Shown here: positions 13,439-24,800 of the stretch, in pieces
Position numbering within the stretch: position 1 is the first letter of the stretch
Layout: each line of letters begins with the position of its first letter
From: Gordius sp. MW1
Lineage: Eukaryota; Nematomorpha; Gordioida; Gordea; Gordiidae
DNA: 64,000 nucleotides
Assembly: GCA_964036665.1 (NCBI GenBank)
Contig: OZ038526.1
Coordinates: 13,826,001-13,890,000 of the forward strand
Direction of reading: 5' to 3'
The notes under the pieces: generated by a model
Seen by the model: only the letters and a program-made list of their open reading frames with translations
The model's database searches: none
What the model was told of the DNA's origin: nothing
Made by a program: the position numbers and the translations under genes

Positions 13439-16400
13439 AACCTGTTTTCTTGAGGATAATAGGATTCTCAAATTGGCTTACTTTTATATATTTTTTATGC
13501 TCTTTCACATAGAATCGAAAAAAATAAATATTTTTACCTCAAAATTTTTCACATATTTTTCTTTGAACCGTACTCATCCGATGAAAGTTGTCGTTTTCAG
13601 ACGTGGTTTCTATGATCCCAAGTAAAAATTTATCAGAATCTAAAAACTATTACTTTGAAATCATGATCGCATAGAGCAGTTTTGAAAAATTAAGCACTCA
13701 CGTTGCGATACAACAAACTAATCGCAACAATAAAACGTTGTCTTTTGTCAAAATGATAGTTCTCGCAGCTTAAAACCTCTTTTCGGAAGTCAATCGAGGA
13801 TAATAGGATTCTCAAATTGGCTTACTTTTATATATTTTTTATGCTCTTTCACATAGAATCGAAAAAAATAAATATTTTTACCTCAAAATTTTTCACATAT
13901 TTTTCTTTGAACCGTACTCATCCGATGAAAGTTGTCGTTTTCAGACGTGGTTTCTATGATCCCAAGTAAAAATTTATCAGAATCTAAAAACTATTACTTT
14001 GAAATCATGATCGCATAGAGCAGTTTTGAAAAATTAAGCACTCACGTTGCGATACAACAAACTAATCGCAACAATAAAACGTTGTCTTTTGTCAAAATGA
14101 TAGTTCTCGCAGCTTAAAACCTTTTTTCGGAAGTCAATCGAGGATAATAGGATTCTCAAATTGGCTTACTTTTATATATTTTTTCATGCTCTTTCACATA
14201 GAATCGAAAAAAATAAATATTTTTACCTCAAAATTTTTCACATATTTTTCTTTGAACCGTATTCATCCGATGAAAGTTGTCGTTTTCAGACGTGGTTTCT
14301 ATGATCCCAAGTAAAAATTTATCAGAATCTAAAAACTATTACTTTGAAATCATGATCGCATAGAGCAGTTTTCAAAAATTAAGCACTCACGTTGCGATAC
14401 AACAAACTAATCGCAACAATAAAACGTTGTCATTTGTCAAAATGATAGTTCTCGCAGCTTAAAACCTCTTTTCTTGAGGATAATAGGATTCTCAAATTGG
14501 CTTACTTTTATATATTTTTTATGCTCTTTCACATAAAATCGAAAAAAATAAATATTTTTACCTCAAAATTTTTCACATATTTTTCTTTGAACCGTATTCA
14601 TCCGATGAAAGTTGTCGTTTTCAGACGTGGTTTCTATGATCCCAAGTAAAAATTTATCAGAATTTAAAAACTATTACTTTGAAATCATGATCGCATAGAG
14701 CAGTTTTCAAAAATTAAGCACTCACGTTGCGATACAACAAACTAATCGCAACAATAAAACGTTGTCTTTTGTCAAAATGATAGTTCTCGCAGCTTAAAAC
14801 CTCTTTTCGGAAGTCAATCGAGGATAATAGGATTCTCAAATTGGCTTACTTTTATATATTTTTTCATGCTCTTTCACATAGAATCGAAAAAAATAAATAT
14901 TTTTACCTCAAAATTTTTCACATATTTTTCTTTGAACCGTATTCATCCGATGAAAGTTGTCGTTTTCAGACGTGGTTTCTATGATCCCAAGTAAAAATTT
15001 ATCAGAATCTAAAAACTATTACTTAGAAATCATAATCGCATAGAGCAGTTTTCAAAAATTAAGCACTCACGTTGCGATACAACAAACTAATCGCAACAAT
15101 AAAACGTTGTCTTTTGTCAAAATGATAGTTCTCGCAGCTTAAAACCTCTTTTCGGAAGTCAATCGAGGATAATAGGATTCTCAAATTGGCTTACTTTTAT
15201 ATATTCTTTCATGCTCTTTCACATAGAATCGAAAAAAATAAATATTTTTACCTCAAAATTTTTCACATATTTTTCTTTGAACCGTATTCATCCGATGAAA
15301 GTTGTCGTTTTCAGACGTGGTTTCTATGATCCCAAGTAAAAATTTATCAGAATCTAAAATCTATTACTTTGAAATCATGATCGCATAGAGCAGTTTTCAA
15401 AAATTAAGCAATCACGTTGCGATACAACAAACTAATCGCAACAATAAAACGTTGTCTTTTGTCAAAATGATAGTTCTCGCAGCTTAAAACCTCTTTTCGG
15501 AAGTCAATCGAGGATAATAGGATTCTCAAATTGGCTTACTTTTATATATTTTTTCATGCTCTTTCACATAGAATTGAAAAAAATAAATATTTTTACCTCA
15601 AAATTTACCACATATTTTTCTTTGAACCGTACTCATCCGATGAAAGTTGTTGTTTTCAGACGTGGTTTCTATGATCCCAAGTAAAAATTTATCAGAATCT
15701 AAAAACTATTACTTTGAAATCATGATCGCATAGAGCAGTTTTTAAAAATAAAGCACTCACGTTGCGATACAACAAACTAATCGCAACAATAAAACGTTGT
15801 CTTTTGTCAAAATGATAGTTCTCGCAGCTTAAAACCTCTTTTCGGAAGTCAATCGAGGATAATAGGATTCTCAAATTGGCTTACTTTTATATATTTTTTC
15901 ATGCTCTTTCACATAGAATCGAAAAAAATAAATATTTTTACCTCAAAATTTTTCACATATTTTTCTTTGAACCGTATTCATCCGATGAAAGTTGTCGTTT
16001 TCAGGCGTGGTTTCTATGATCCCAAGTAAAAATTTATCAGAATCTAAAAACTATTACTTTGAAATCATGATCGCATAGAGCAGTTTTGAAAAATTAAGCA
16101 CTCACTTTGCGATACAACTGACTAATCGCAACAATAAAACGTTGTCTTTTGTCAAAATGATAGTTCTCGCAGCTTAAAACCTCTTTTGGGAAGTCAATCG
16201 AGGATAATAGGATTCTCAAATTGGCTTACTTTTATATATTTTTTCATGCTCTTTCACATAGAGTCGACAAAAAATAAATATTTTTACCTCAAAATTTTTC
16301 ACATATTTTTCTTTGAACCGTATTCATCCGATGAAAGTTGTCGTTTTCAGGCGTGGTTTCTATGATCCCAAGTAAAAATTTATCAGAATCTAAAAACTAT

Positions 16401-19400
16401 TACTTTGAAATTATGATCGCATTGAGCAGTTTTCAAAAATTAAGCAATCACGTTGCGATACAACAAACTAATCGCAACAATAAAACGTTGTCTTTTGTCA
16501 AAATGATAGTTCTCGCAGCTTAAAACCTCTTTTCGGAAGTCAATCAAGGATAATAGGATTCTCAAATTGGCTTACTTTTATATATTTTTTCATGCTCTTT
16601 CACATAGAATCGAAAAAAATAAATATTTTTATCTCAAAATTTTTCACATATTTTTCTTTGAACCGTATTCATCCGATGAAAGTTGTCGTTTTCAGGCGTG
16701 GTTTCTATGATCCCAAGTAAAAATTTATCAGAATGTAAAAACTATTACTTTGAAATCATGATCGCATAGAGCAGTTTTCAAAAATCAAGCACTCACGTTG
16801 CGATACAACAAACTAATCGCAACAATAAAACGTTGTCTTTTGTCAAAATGATAGTTGTCGCAGCTTAAAACCTCTTTTCGGAAGTCAATCGAGGATAATA
16901 GGATTCTCAAATTGGCTTATTTTTATATATTTTTTCATGCTCTTTCACATATAATCGAAAAAAATAAATATTTTTACCTCATAATTTTTCACATATTTTT
17001 CTTTGAACCGTATTCATCCGATGAAAGTTGTCGTTTTCAGACGTGGTTTCTATGATCCCAAGTAAAAATTTATCAGAATCTAAAAACTATTACTTTGAAA
17101 TCATGATCGCATAGAGCAGTTTTCAAAAATTAAGCAATCACGTTGCGATACAACAAACTAATCGCAACAATAAAACGTTGTCTTTTGTCAAAATGATAGT
17201 TCTCGCAGCTTAAAACCTCTTTTCGGAAGTCAATCGAGGATAATAGGATTCTCAAATTGGCTTACTTTTATATATTTTTTCATGCTCTTTCACATAGAAT
17301 CGAAAAAAATAAATATTTTTACCTCAAAATTTTTGACATATTTTTCTTTGAACCGTATTCATCCGATGAAAGTTTATCGTTTTCAGACGTGGTTTCTATG
17401 ATCCCAAGTAAAAATTTATCAGAATCTAAAAACTATTACTTTGAAATCATGATCGCATAGAGCAGTTTTGAAAAATTAAGCACTCACGTTGCGATACAAC
17501 AAACTAATCGCAACAATAAAACGTTGTCTTTTGTCAAAATGATAGTTCTCGCAGCTTAAAACCTCTTTTCGGAAGTCAATCGATGATAATAGGATTCTCA
17601 AATTGGCTTACTTTTATATATTTTTTCATGCTCTTTCACATAGAATCGAAAAAAATAAATATTTTTACCTCAAAATTTTTCACATATTTTTCTTTGAACC
17701 GTATTCATCCGATGAAAGTTGTCGTTTTCAGACGTGGTTTCTATGATCCCAAGTAAAAATTTATCAGAATCTAAAAACTATTACTTTGAAATCATGATCG
17801 CATAGAGCAGTTTTGAAAAATTAAGCACTCACGTTGCGATACAACAAACTAATCGCAACAATAAAACGTTGTCTTTTGTCAAAATGATAGTTCTCGCAGC
17901 TTAAAACCTCTTTTCGGAAGTCAATCGAGGATAATAGGATTCTCAAATTGGCTTACTTTTATATATTTTTTCATGCTCTTTCACATAGAATCGAAAAAAA
18001 TAAATATTTTTACCTCAAAATTTTTCACATATTTTTCTTTGAACCGTATTCATCCGATGAAAGTTGTCGTTTTCAGACGTGGTTTCTATGATCCCAAGTA
18101 AAAATTTATCAGAATCTAAAAACTATTACTTTGAAATCATGATCGCATGGAGCAGTTTTCAAAAATTAAGCAATCACGTTGCGATACAACAAACTAATCG
18201 CAACAATAAAACGTTGTCTTTTGTCAAAATGATAGTTCTCGCAGCTTAAAACCTCTTTTCGGAAGTCAATCGAGGATAATAGGATTCTCAAATTGGCTTA
18301 CTTTTATATATTTTTTCATGCTCTTTCACATAGAATCGAAAAAAATAAATATTTTTACCTCAAAATTTTTCACATATTTTTCTTTTTACCTTATTCATCC
18401 GATGAAAGTTGTCGTTTTCAGACGTGGTTTCTATGATCCCAAGTAAAAATTTATTAGAATCTAAAAACTATTACTTTGAAATCATGATCGCATAGAGCAG
18501 TTTTCAAAAATTAAGCACTCACGTTGCGATACAACAAACTAATCGCAACAATAAAACGTTGTCTTTTGTCAAAATGATAGTTCTCGCAGCTTAAAACCTC
18601 TTTTCGGAAGTCAATCAAGGATAATAGGATTCTCAAATTGGCTTACTTTTATATATTTTTTCATGCTCTTTCACATAGAATGGAAAAAAATAAATATTTT
18701 TACCTCAAAATTTTTGACATATTTTTCTTTGAACCGTATTCATCCGATGAAAGTTGTCGTTTTCAGACGTGGTTTCTATGATCCCATGTAAAAATTTATC
18801 AGAATCTAAAAACTATTACTTTGAAATCATGATCGCATAGAGCAGTTTTCAAAAATTAAGCACTCACGTTGCGATACAACAAACTAATCGCAACAATAAA
18901 ACGTTGTCTTTTGTCAAAATGATAGTTCTCGCAGCTTAAAACCTCATTTCGGAAGTCAATCGAGGATAATAGGATTCTCAAATTGGCTTACTTTTATATA
19001 TTTTTTCATGCTCTTTCACATAGAATCGAAAAAAATAAATATTTTTACCTCAAAATTTTTCACATATTTTTCTTTGAACCGTATTCATCCGATGAAAGTT
19101 GTCGTTTTCAGACGTGGTTTCTATGATCCCAAGTAAAAATTTATCAGAATCTAAAAACTATTACTTTGAAATCATGATCGCATAGAGCAGTTTTCAAAAA
19201 TTAAGCAATCACGTTGCGATACAACAAACTAATCGCAACAATAAAACGTTGTCTTTTGTCAAAATGATAGTTCTCGCAGCTTAAAACCTCTTTTCGGAAG
19301 TCAATCGAGGATAATAGGATTCTCAAATTGGCTTACTTTTATATATTTTTTCATGCTCTTTCACATAGAATCGAAAAAAATAAATATTTTTACCTCAAAA

Positions 19401-19469
19401 TTTTTCACATATTTTTCTTTTTACCTTATTCATCCGATGAAAGTTGTCGTTTTCAGACGTGGTTTCTAT

Positions 19470-19474
19470 GATCC
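19470..19474 (+). repeat. Target site duplication of element A, left copy
   Basis: GATCC directly precedes the TGTTGTAG start of the left LTR. The same five bases follow the right LTR, after which the monomer resumes in phase (CAAGTAAAAATTTATT). Five bases is usual for LTR retrotransposon integration. Confidence 0.93.
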
Positions 19475-20013
19475 TGTTGTAGTCGCTGACTACATTATGA
19501 GTAGAAAGCACAGCTGCGCTTGCAAGAGAGTACGGGAAATGTATGCTCTTTGTGGAGAATGTTGAATCATGGCACACTCACACAAACCCCCCCCCCTCAT
19601 CTTAGTTTGCATATTTATTAAAGTCTGTATACGCGTAGTCCTACACGAATAACAGTTGCTTATATCTCTTCCCCATTGCTCTTACGCATTTTAACTCGGA
19701 TCTATATCCAGACGCGTAGATATACATCACGTGTAGATGTAGATATCCATACGCGCGTTTTCATTGGTCAAATATAATCTTTTGTTCAGAATATAACATA
19801 TGATGTAGTTTTTTCTCGTTTCTAAAATTATCCATAATTATTATATATTCGCGCGATTCTAGGAGAATGGGAGAATAAATTCTTTTTATCACATAATAAT
19901 AAATAAAAGTTAAGGTAAGAAAATATATACAAGAGTTAATAAACATAAATCATAATAAACTTTTATCATAATTAATCCAAATTGATATAATCATGTTTTT
20001 TGGTTCTATTACA
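19475..20013 (+). repeat. Element A left (5') LTR, 539 bp
   Basis: It starts TGTTGTAGTCGC and ends CTATTACA, just before the primer binding site. The first 170 or so bases match the right LTR exactly by eye, including a run of ten C. A central stretch matches with a few substitutions and one indel. The last 200 or so bases are only loosely alignable, and this LTR is 83 bases longer. AATAAA-type signals occur in the 3' part. Where the right LTR has a TATATATAG stretch, this copy reads TATATCCAG. Confidence 0.88.
19723..19741. promoter_or_regulatory. Dyad enclosing CACGTG in element A left LTR
   Basis: TACATC (19723-19728) and GATGTA (19736-19741) are perfect inverted arms, and CACGTG, the palindromic E-box sequence, lies at 19728-19733. 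The same sequence is kept in the right LTR. E-boxes bind basic helix-loop-helix factors in animals; use here is inferred only. Confidence 0.4.
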
Positions 20014-20014
20014 G

Positions 20015-20024
20015 TGGTGTCAGA
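20015..20024 (+). other. Primer binding site of element A (tRNA-Leu-like)
   Basis: TGGTGTCAGA begins one base after the left LTR. It is complementary to a tRNA 3' end of the form TCTGACACCA, as in animal tRNA-Leu. The match continues one base further and then degenerates into an A run. Element B has the same ten bases in the same place. Confidence 0.75.
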
Positions 20025-20071
20025 AAAAATGGATACATTTGAATTTAATAAGCTTTAAATATGAAAAGATA

Positions 20072-20218
20072 ATGTTTATTGTGTTTATTTATTTTATTTT
20101 TGGTTGGTGTAATGTTAATCCAGAAATATTAGGATTAAAATATAAAGAATGCAACGATTTAGATTGCTATTTTAACATTCATTTTTGGGTATTAAGAAGG
20201 GTGTGGCAATATTTTTAA
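20072..20218 (+). CDS. Possible small ORF (48 aa) in element A leader, doubtful
   Basis: ATG to TAA, 48 residues, starting MFIVFIYFIFGW, a hydrophobic start in AT-rich DNA. It then reads NVNPEILGLKYKEC and ends WVLRRVWQYF. An upstream ATG at 20029 gives only nine codons. The hydrophobic start could look like a signal peptide, but AT-rich codons produce such runs by chance. No family recognised and no support for translation. Confidence 0.15.
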   Translation: MFIVFIYFIFGWCNVNPEILGLKYKECNDLDCYFNIHFWVLRRVWQYF

Positions 20219-20974
20219 TTTTTAGATACGATGAGTTTGGCAGTATTTTGAAACTATAGTTAGTGCTTAAGTCCCAATAGAATCGCGCGAAGGTATTTCA
20301 TAATGCATGTTTTATTCCTTCAAATTTTTTCGCTTTTGCTTTTTTCGCATGGAATTTATTTAATATTTTTTAAATATGATTGACGCGCATGTGACCGTCA
20401 ATCGCTATCCGTCATTGTCCTTGATTGATCAGCTGGTATCTGACAGTGCGAAATAGAGCGCCGAGAGTATGTAATTCCGGTGCTGTAGAACGCTATTGCA
20501 GTTCTGGAAAATTCTGTCGGTACCTGCTGGTGGACAAGATGACGCGGTGGGATTTAACGTGTGAACGAGGTTTCGGATATGCATGAGCGCACGTATACCC
20601 AGAAGCGAATTAATTAGTTTTTCGACGTTAATCGTCGGTACACTTTCGGGTGTGGCGCCTACGGGTGCGACGTCTACGGACGTGTTTAATTAATTCGGAG
20701 GCTTATTGCCTGTTATGACCTGTTTTTTTGGCTTTATGCCCTATCACCTTTATATTAGGTTTGATGAGGTCGAGTTTTCTGGGTGGGCAAATTGCCCGTG
20801 CGCATGATTGATTAATTTGTTGGAGTTAATTACCTCGCATGTGCGAAGGGAAGTTAATACCATCGTTGTCAGGTCCAAGGTTACCGTTATGGAGTTCATA
20901 GCTCCCAGGTGATTATGGTAGGCGGAGTTGCATTTATGCGAGATACGCTGATGACAGTTTTTTGACACTTAGTG

Positions 20975-21169
20975 ATGTCGCTGGTGCCTATGTCGGCGCC
21001 GATAGCTGATATGTGGTATAGCGACGTCACCTATAATTTACCGGAGATATCGTACGCTTTGGTCGAGAGGCTAGCGGCTCTTATAGAGGAGCGGCCTGGA
21101 CGACTTAGAGTGACGAAGATGTTTCTGTCTTGCTCGTATGGGGGAAAATCAAAGAAACAATTGGGGTGA
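20975..21169 (+). CDS. Possible small ORF (64 aa) in element A, unrecognised
   Basis: ATG to TGA, 64 residues, with a normal-looking composition (segment PEISYALVERLAALIEE, probably helical). It lies in the more GC-rich half of the element. It could be a remnant of a gag or other protein of the parent element, but no diagnostic motif is visible. A minus-strand frame of similar length overlaps it, so openness alone is weak evidence. Confidence 0.25.
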   Translation: MSLVPMSAPIADMWYSDVTYNLPEISYALVERLAALIEERPGRLRVTKMFLSCSYGGKSKKQLG

Positions 21170-21256
21170 AGTATCCTATCCCGAACCCAACGACGCTCAG
21201 ATGCTCTGGCCAAAACGCTCTCCCCCTAGCAAGCTTGAAGGGTATGGTGCGTTTGC

Positions 21257-21426
21257 GTTTCAATTTTTAAGGTCAACGACGAAATTAAATTGAGAAGACC
21301 AATCAAGACCGAACAGGAAAACGATCCTGGTAATGTTCAATACAAATCGAGGTCAACAACTCAAATTCGACGACAGGGCTTAGAAGTTAACGATCAGGTC
21401 GGTGGAGGTTATCGTGAAGGGTATGG
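21257..21426 (+). pseudogene. Open stretch before element A right LTR, possible coding remnant
   Basis: The frame read from about 21270 is open up to and into the right LTR, ending near 21517. It is hydrophilic and basic before the LTR (KLRRPIKTEQEN, then TTQIRRQGLEVND). The position, next to the polypurine tract, is where the tail of a pol or third ORF would sit in an intact parent. No motif confirms this. The segment contains two related strings, AGGTCAACGAC and AGGTCAACAAC. Confidence 0.2.
21415..21426 (+). other. Weak polypurine tract of element A
   Basis: TGAAGGGTATGG directly precedes the right LTR. It is purine-rich but broken by T, so it is a poor tract compared with that of element B. 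It also occurs 179 bases upstream at 21236. Its position supports the LTR boundary more than its composition does. Confidence 0.45.
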
Positions 21427-21882
21427 TGTTGTAGTCGCTGACTACATTATGAGTAGAAAGCACAGCTGCGCTTGCAAGAGAGTACGGGAAATGTATGCTC
21501 TTTGTGGAGAATGTTGAATCATGGCACACTCACACAAACCCCCCCCCCTCATCTTAGTTTGCATATTTATTAAAGTCTGTATACGCGTAGTCCCTCTCCC
21601 CCTCCCCATTGCTCTTACGCATTTTAACTCGGATCTATATATAGACGCGTAGATATACATCACGTGTAGATGTAGATATCCATACGCGCGTTTTCATTGG
21701 TCAATTATTATCTTTTGTTCAGAATATAACATATGATGTGGTTTTTTTCTCGTTATAACATATAATATTCCTCGCCGATTCTTATTGGGAAAATAAATTA
21801 TTCTATGAAATAAATTATGAGTAAAGTAATTGTAAGGTAAGAAACAGACATTGTCTTTATAATAATAACGTAGGTTATTACA
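21427..21882 (+). repeat. Element A right (3') LTR, 456 bp
   Basis: It starts TGTTGTAGTCGC and ends GGTTATTACA before GATCC. It is identical by eye to the left LTR for about 170 bases, then has CCTCTCCCCCTCC where the left copy has a longer different stretch, then returns to high similarity through the CACGTG dyad. From about 21735 it differs widely. It keeps a TATATATAG stretch and an AATAAA (in GAAAATAAATTATTC). Confidence 0.88.
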
Positions 21883-21887
21883 GATCC
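21883..21887 (+). repeat. Target site duplication of element A, right copy
   Basis: GATCC follows the right LTR terminus and reads into CAAGTAAAAATTTATTAG, resuming the monomer at the base where the left side stopped. This proves the insertion boundary and rules out a large rearrangement at the site. Confidence 0.93.
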
Positions 21888-24800
21888 CAAGTAAAAATTT
21901 ATTAGAATCTAAAAACTATTACTTTGAGATCATGATCGCATAGAGCAGTTTTGAAAAATTAAGCACTCACGTTGCGATACAACAAACTAATCGCAACAAT
22001 AAAACGTTGTCTTTTGTCAAAATGATAGTTCTCGCAGCTTAAAACCTCTTTTCGGAAGTCAATCGAGGATAATAGGATTCTCAAATTGGCTTACTTTTAT
22101 ATATTTTTTCATGCTCTTTCACATAGAATCGAAAAAAATAAATATTTTTACCTCAAAATTTTTGACATATTTTTCTTTGAACCGTATTCATCCGATGAAA
22201 GTTGTCGTTTTCAGACGTGGTTTCTATGATCCCAAGTAAAAATTTATCAGAATCTAAAAACTATTACTTTGAAATCATGATCGCATAGAGCAGTTTTGAA
22301 AAATTAAGCACTCACGTTGCGATACAACAAACTAATCGCAACAATAAACCGTTGTCTTTTGTCAAAATGATAGTTCTCGCAGCTTAAAACCTCTTTTCGG
22401 AAGTCAATCGAGGATAATAGGATTCTCAAATTGGCTTATTTTTATATATTTTTTCATGCTCTTTCACATATAATCGAAAAAAATAAATATTTTTACCTCA
22501 TAATTTTTCACATATTTTTCTTTGAACCGTATTCATCCGATGAAAGTTGTCGTTTTCAGACGTGGTTTCTATGATCCCAAGTAAAAATTTATCAGAATCT
22601 AAAAACTATTACTTTGAAATCATGATCGCATAGAGCAGTTTTCAAAAATTAAGCAATCACGTTGCGATACAACAAACTAATCGCAACAATAAAACGTTGT
22701 CTTTTGTCAAAATGATAGTTCTCGCAGCTTAAAACCTCTTTTCGGAAGTCAATCGAGGATAATAGGATTCTCAAATTGGCTTACTTTTATATATTTTTTC
22801 ATGCTCTTTCACATAGAATCGAAAAAAATAAATATTTTTACCTCAAAATTTTTGACATATTTTTCTTTGAACCGTATTCATCCGATGAAAGTTTATCGTT
22901 TTCAGACGTGGTTTCTATGATCCCAAGTAAAAATTTATCAGAATCTAAAAACTATTACTTTGAAATCATGATCGCATAGAGCAGTTTTGAAAAATTAAGC
23001 ACTCACGTTGCGATACAACAAACTAATCGCAACAATAAAACGTTGTCTTTTGTCAAAATGATAGTTCTCGCAGCTTAAAACCTCTTTTCGGAAGTCAATC
23101 GAGGATAATAGGATTCTCAAATTGGCTTACTTTTATATATTTTTTCATGCTCTTTCACATAGAATCGAAAAAAATAAATATTTTTACCTCAAAATTTTTC
23201 ACATATTTTTCTTTTTACCTTATTCATCCGATGAAAGTTGTCGTTTTCAGACGTGGTTTCTATGATCCCAAGTAAAAATTTATTAGAATCTAAAAACTAT
23301 TACTTTGAGATCATGATCGCATAGAGCAGTTTTGAAAAATTAAGCACTCACGTTGCGATACAACAAACTAATCGCAACAATAAAACGTTGTCTTTTGTCA
23401 AAATGATAGTTCTCGCAGCTTAAAACCTCTTTTCGGAAGTCAATCGAGGATAATAGGATTCTCAAATTGGCTTACTTTTATATATTTTTTCATGCTCTTT
23501 CACATAGAATCGAAAAAAATAAATATTTTTACCTCATAATTTTTCACATATTTTTCTTTGAACCGTATTCATCAGATGAAAGTTGTCGTTTTCAGACGTG
23601 GTTTCTATGATCCCAAGTAAAAATTTATCAGAATCTAAAAACTATTACTTTGAAATCATGATCGCATAGAGCAGTTTTGAAAAATTAAGCACTCACGTTG
23701 CGATACAACAAACTAATCGCAACAATAAACCGTTGTCTTTTGTCAAAATGATAGTTCTCGCAGCTTAAAACCTCTTTTCGGAAGTCAATCGAGGATAACA
23801 GGATTCTCAAATTGGCTTATTTTTATATATTTTTTCATGCTCTTTCACATATAATCGAAAAAAATAAATATTTTTACCTCATAATTTTTCACATATTTTT
23901 CTTTGAACCGTATTCATCAGATGAAAGTTGTCGTTTTCAGACGTGGTTTCTATGATCCCAAGTAAAAATTTATCAGAATCTAAAAACTATTACTTTGAAA
24001 TCATGATCGCATAGAGCAGTTTTCAAAAATTAAGCAATCACGTTGCGATACAACAAACTAATCGCAACAATAAAACGTTGTCTTTTGTCAAAATGATAGT
24101 TCTCGCAGCTTAAAACCTCTTTTCGGAAGTCAATCGAGGATAATAGGATTCTCAAATTGGCTTACTTTTATATATTTTTTCATGCTCTTTCACATAGAAT
24201 CGAAAAAAATAAATATTTTTACCTCAAAATTTTTGACATACTTTTCTTTGAACCGTATTCATCCGATGAAAGTTTATCGTTTTCAGACGTGGTTTCTATG
24301 ATCCCAAGTAAAAATTTATCAGAATCTAAAAACTATTACTTTGAAATCATGATCGCATAGAGCAGTTTTGAAAAATTAAGCACTCACGTTGCGATCAAAC
24401 TAATCGCAACAATAAAACGTTGTCTTTTGTCAAAATGATAGTTCTCGCAGCTTAAAACCTCTTTTCGGAAGTCAATCGAGGATAATAGGATTCTCAAATT
24501 GGCTTACTTTTATATATTTTTTCATGCTCTTTCACATAGAATTGAAAAAAATAAATATTTTTACCTCAAAATTTTTCACATATTTTTCTTTTTACCTTAT
24601 TCATCCGATGAAAGTTGTCGTTTTCAGACGTGGTTTCTATGATCCCAAGTAAAAATTTATTAGAATCTAAAAACTATTACTTTGAGATCATGATCGCATA
24701 GAGCAGTTTTGAAAAATTAAGCACTCACGTTGCGATACAACAAACTAATCGCAACAATAAAACGTTGTCTTTTGTCAAAATGATAGTTCTCGCAGCTTAA

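Larger units (their letters stand above)
1..19474 (+). repeat. Satellite array, block 1 (~345-bp monomer)
   Basis: About 56 to 57 head-to-tail copies of one monomer, recognised by the recurring string AGTTTTCAAAAATTAAGCA every 334 to 345 bases (for example 1, 344, 678, 1023, 1365, 1710). All copies lie in the same orientation and no unique DNA separates them. Copies look very similar, differing by scattered substitutions, A-run length changes in the GAATCGAAAAAA segment, and a recurrent 9-bp deletion (CCTCTTTTC joined to TTGAGG) at about 442, 3531, 4208, 5571, 5907, 6929, 10018, 11387, 13441 and 14465. The array is cut at the left edge and ends at element A, where the monomer phase continues on the other side. 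No gene is seen. A pericentromeric or centromeric role is possible but inferred only from array size and homogeneity. Confidence 0.98.
20014..21426 (+). other. Element A internal region, no recognised gene
   Basis: The left part (to about 20390) is AT-rich and the rest clearly more GC-rich. Visible reading frames are 48 residues (20072-20218), 64 residues (20975-21169) and an open stretch before the right LTR, described separately. A short hairpin, CGACG-TTAAT-CGTCG, lies at 20623-20637. A 14-base string TGAAGGGTATGGTG occurs at 21236-21249 and again at 21415-21428, where it runs into the right LTR. I see no tRNA, no conserved pol motif and no satellite sequence. Confidence 0.7.
19475..21882 (+). 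mobile_element. Element A: non-autonomous LTR retrotransposon (2408 bp)
   Basis: The element has terminal direct repeats starting TGTTG and ending TTACA, a 5-bp target duplication, a primer binding site one base after the left LTR and a weak purine stretch before the right LTR. The 1413-bp internal region encodes no recognisable gag, protease, reverse transcriptase or integrase, only frames under 80 residues. It would need proteins from a relative to move. It interrupts a satellite monomer whose uninterrupted counterparts survive near 23264 and 24641. The right part of the interior is more GC-rich than the satellite. I do not recognise the family; a large-retrotransposon-derivative type is the best description. 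Confidence 0.88.

Noticed and set aside
19761..19946. Minus-strand 61-codon frame in element A left LTR
   Set aside because: AT-rich chance frame within a non-coding LTR and not kept in the right LTR.
20600..20700. tRNA or structured RNA in the GC-rich part of element A
   Set aside because: Only a small CGACG-TTAAT-CGTCG hairpin is visible; no cloverleaf, and no A- and B-box pair.
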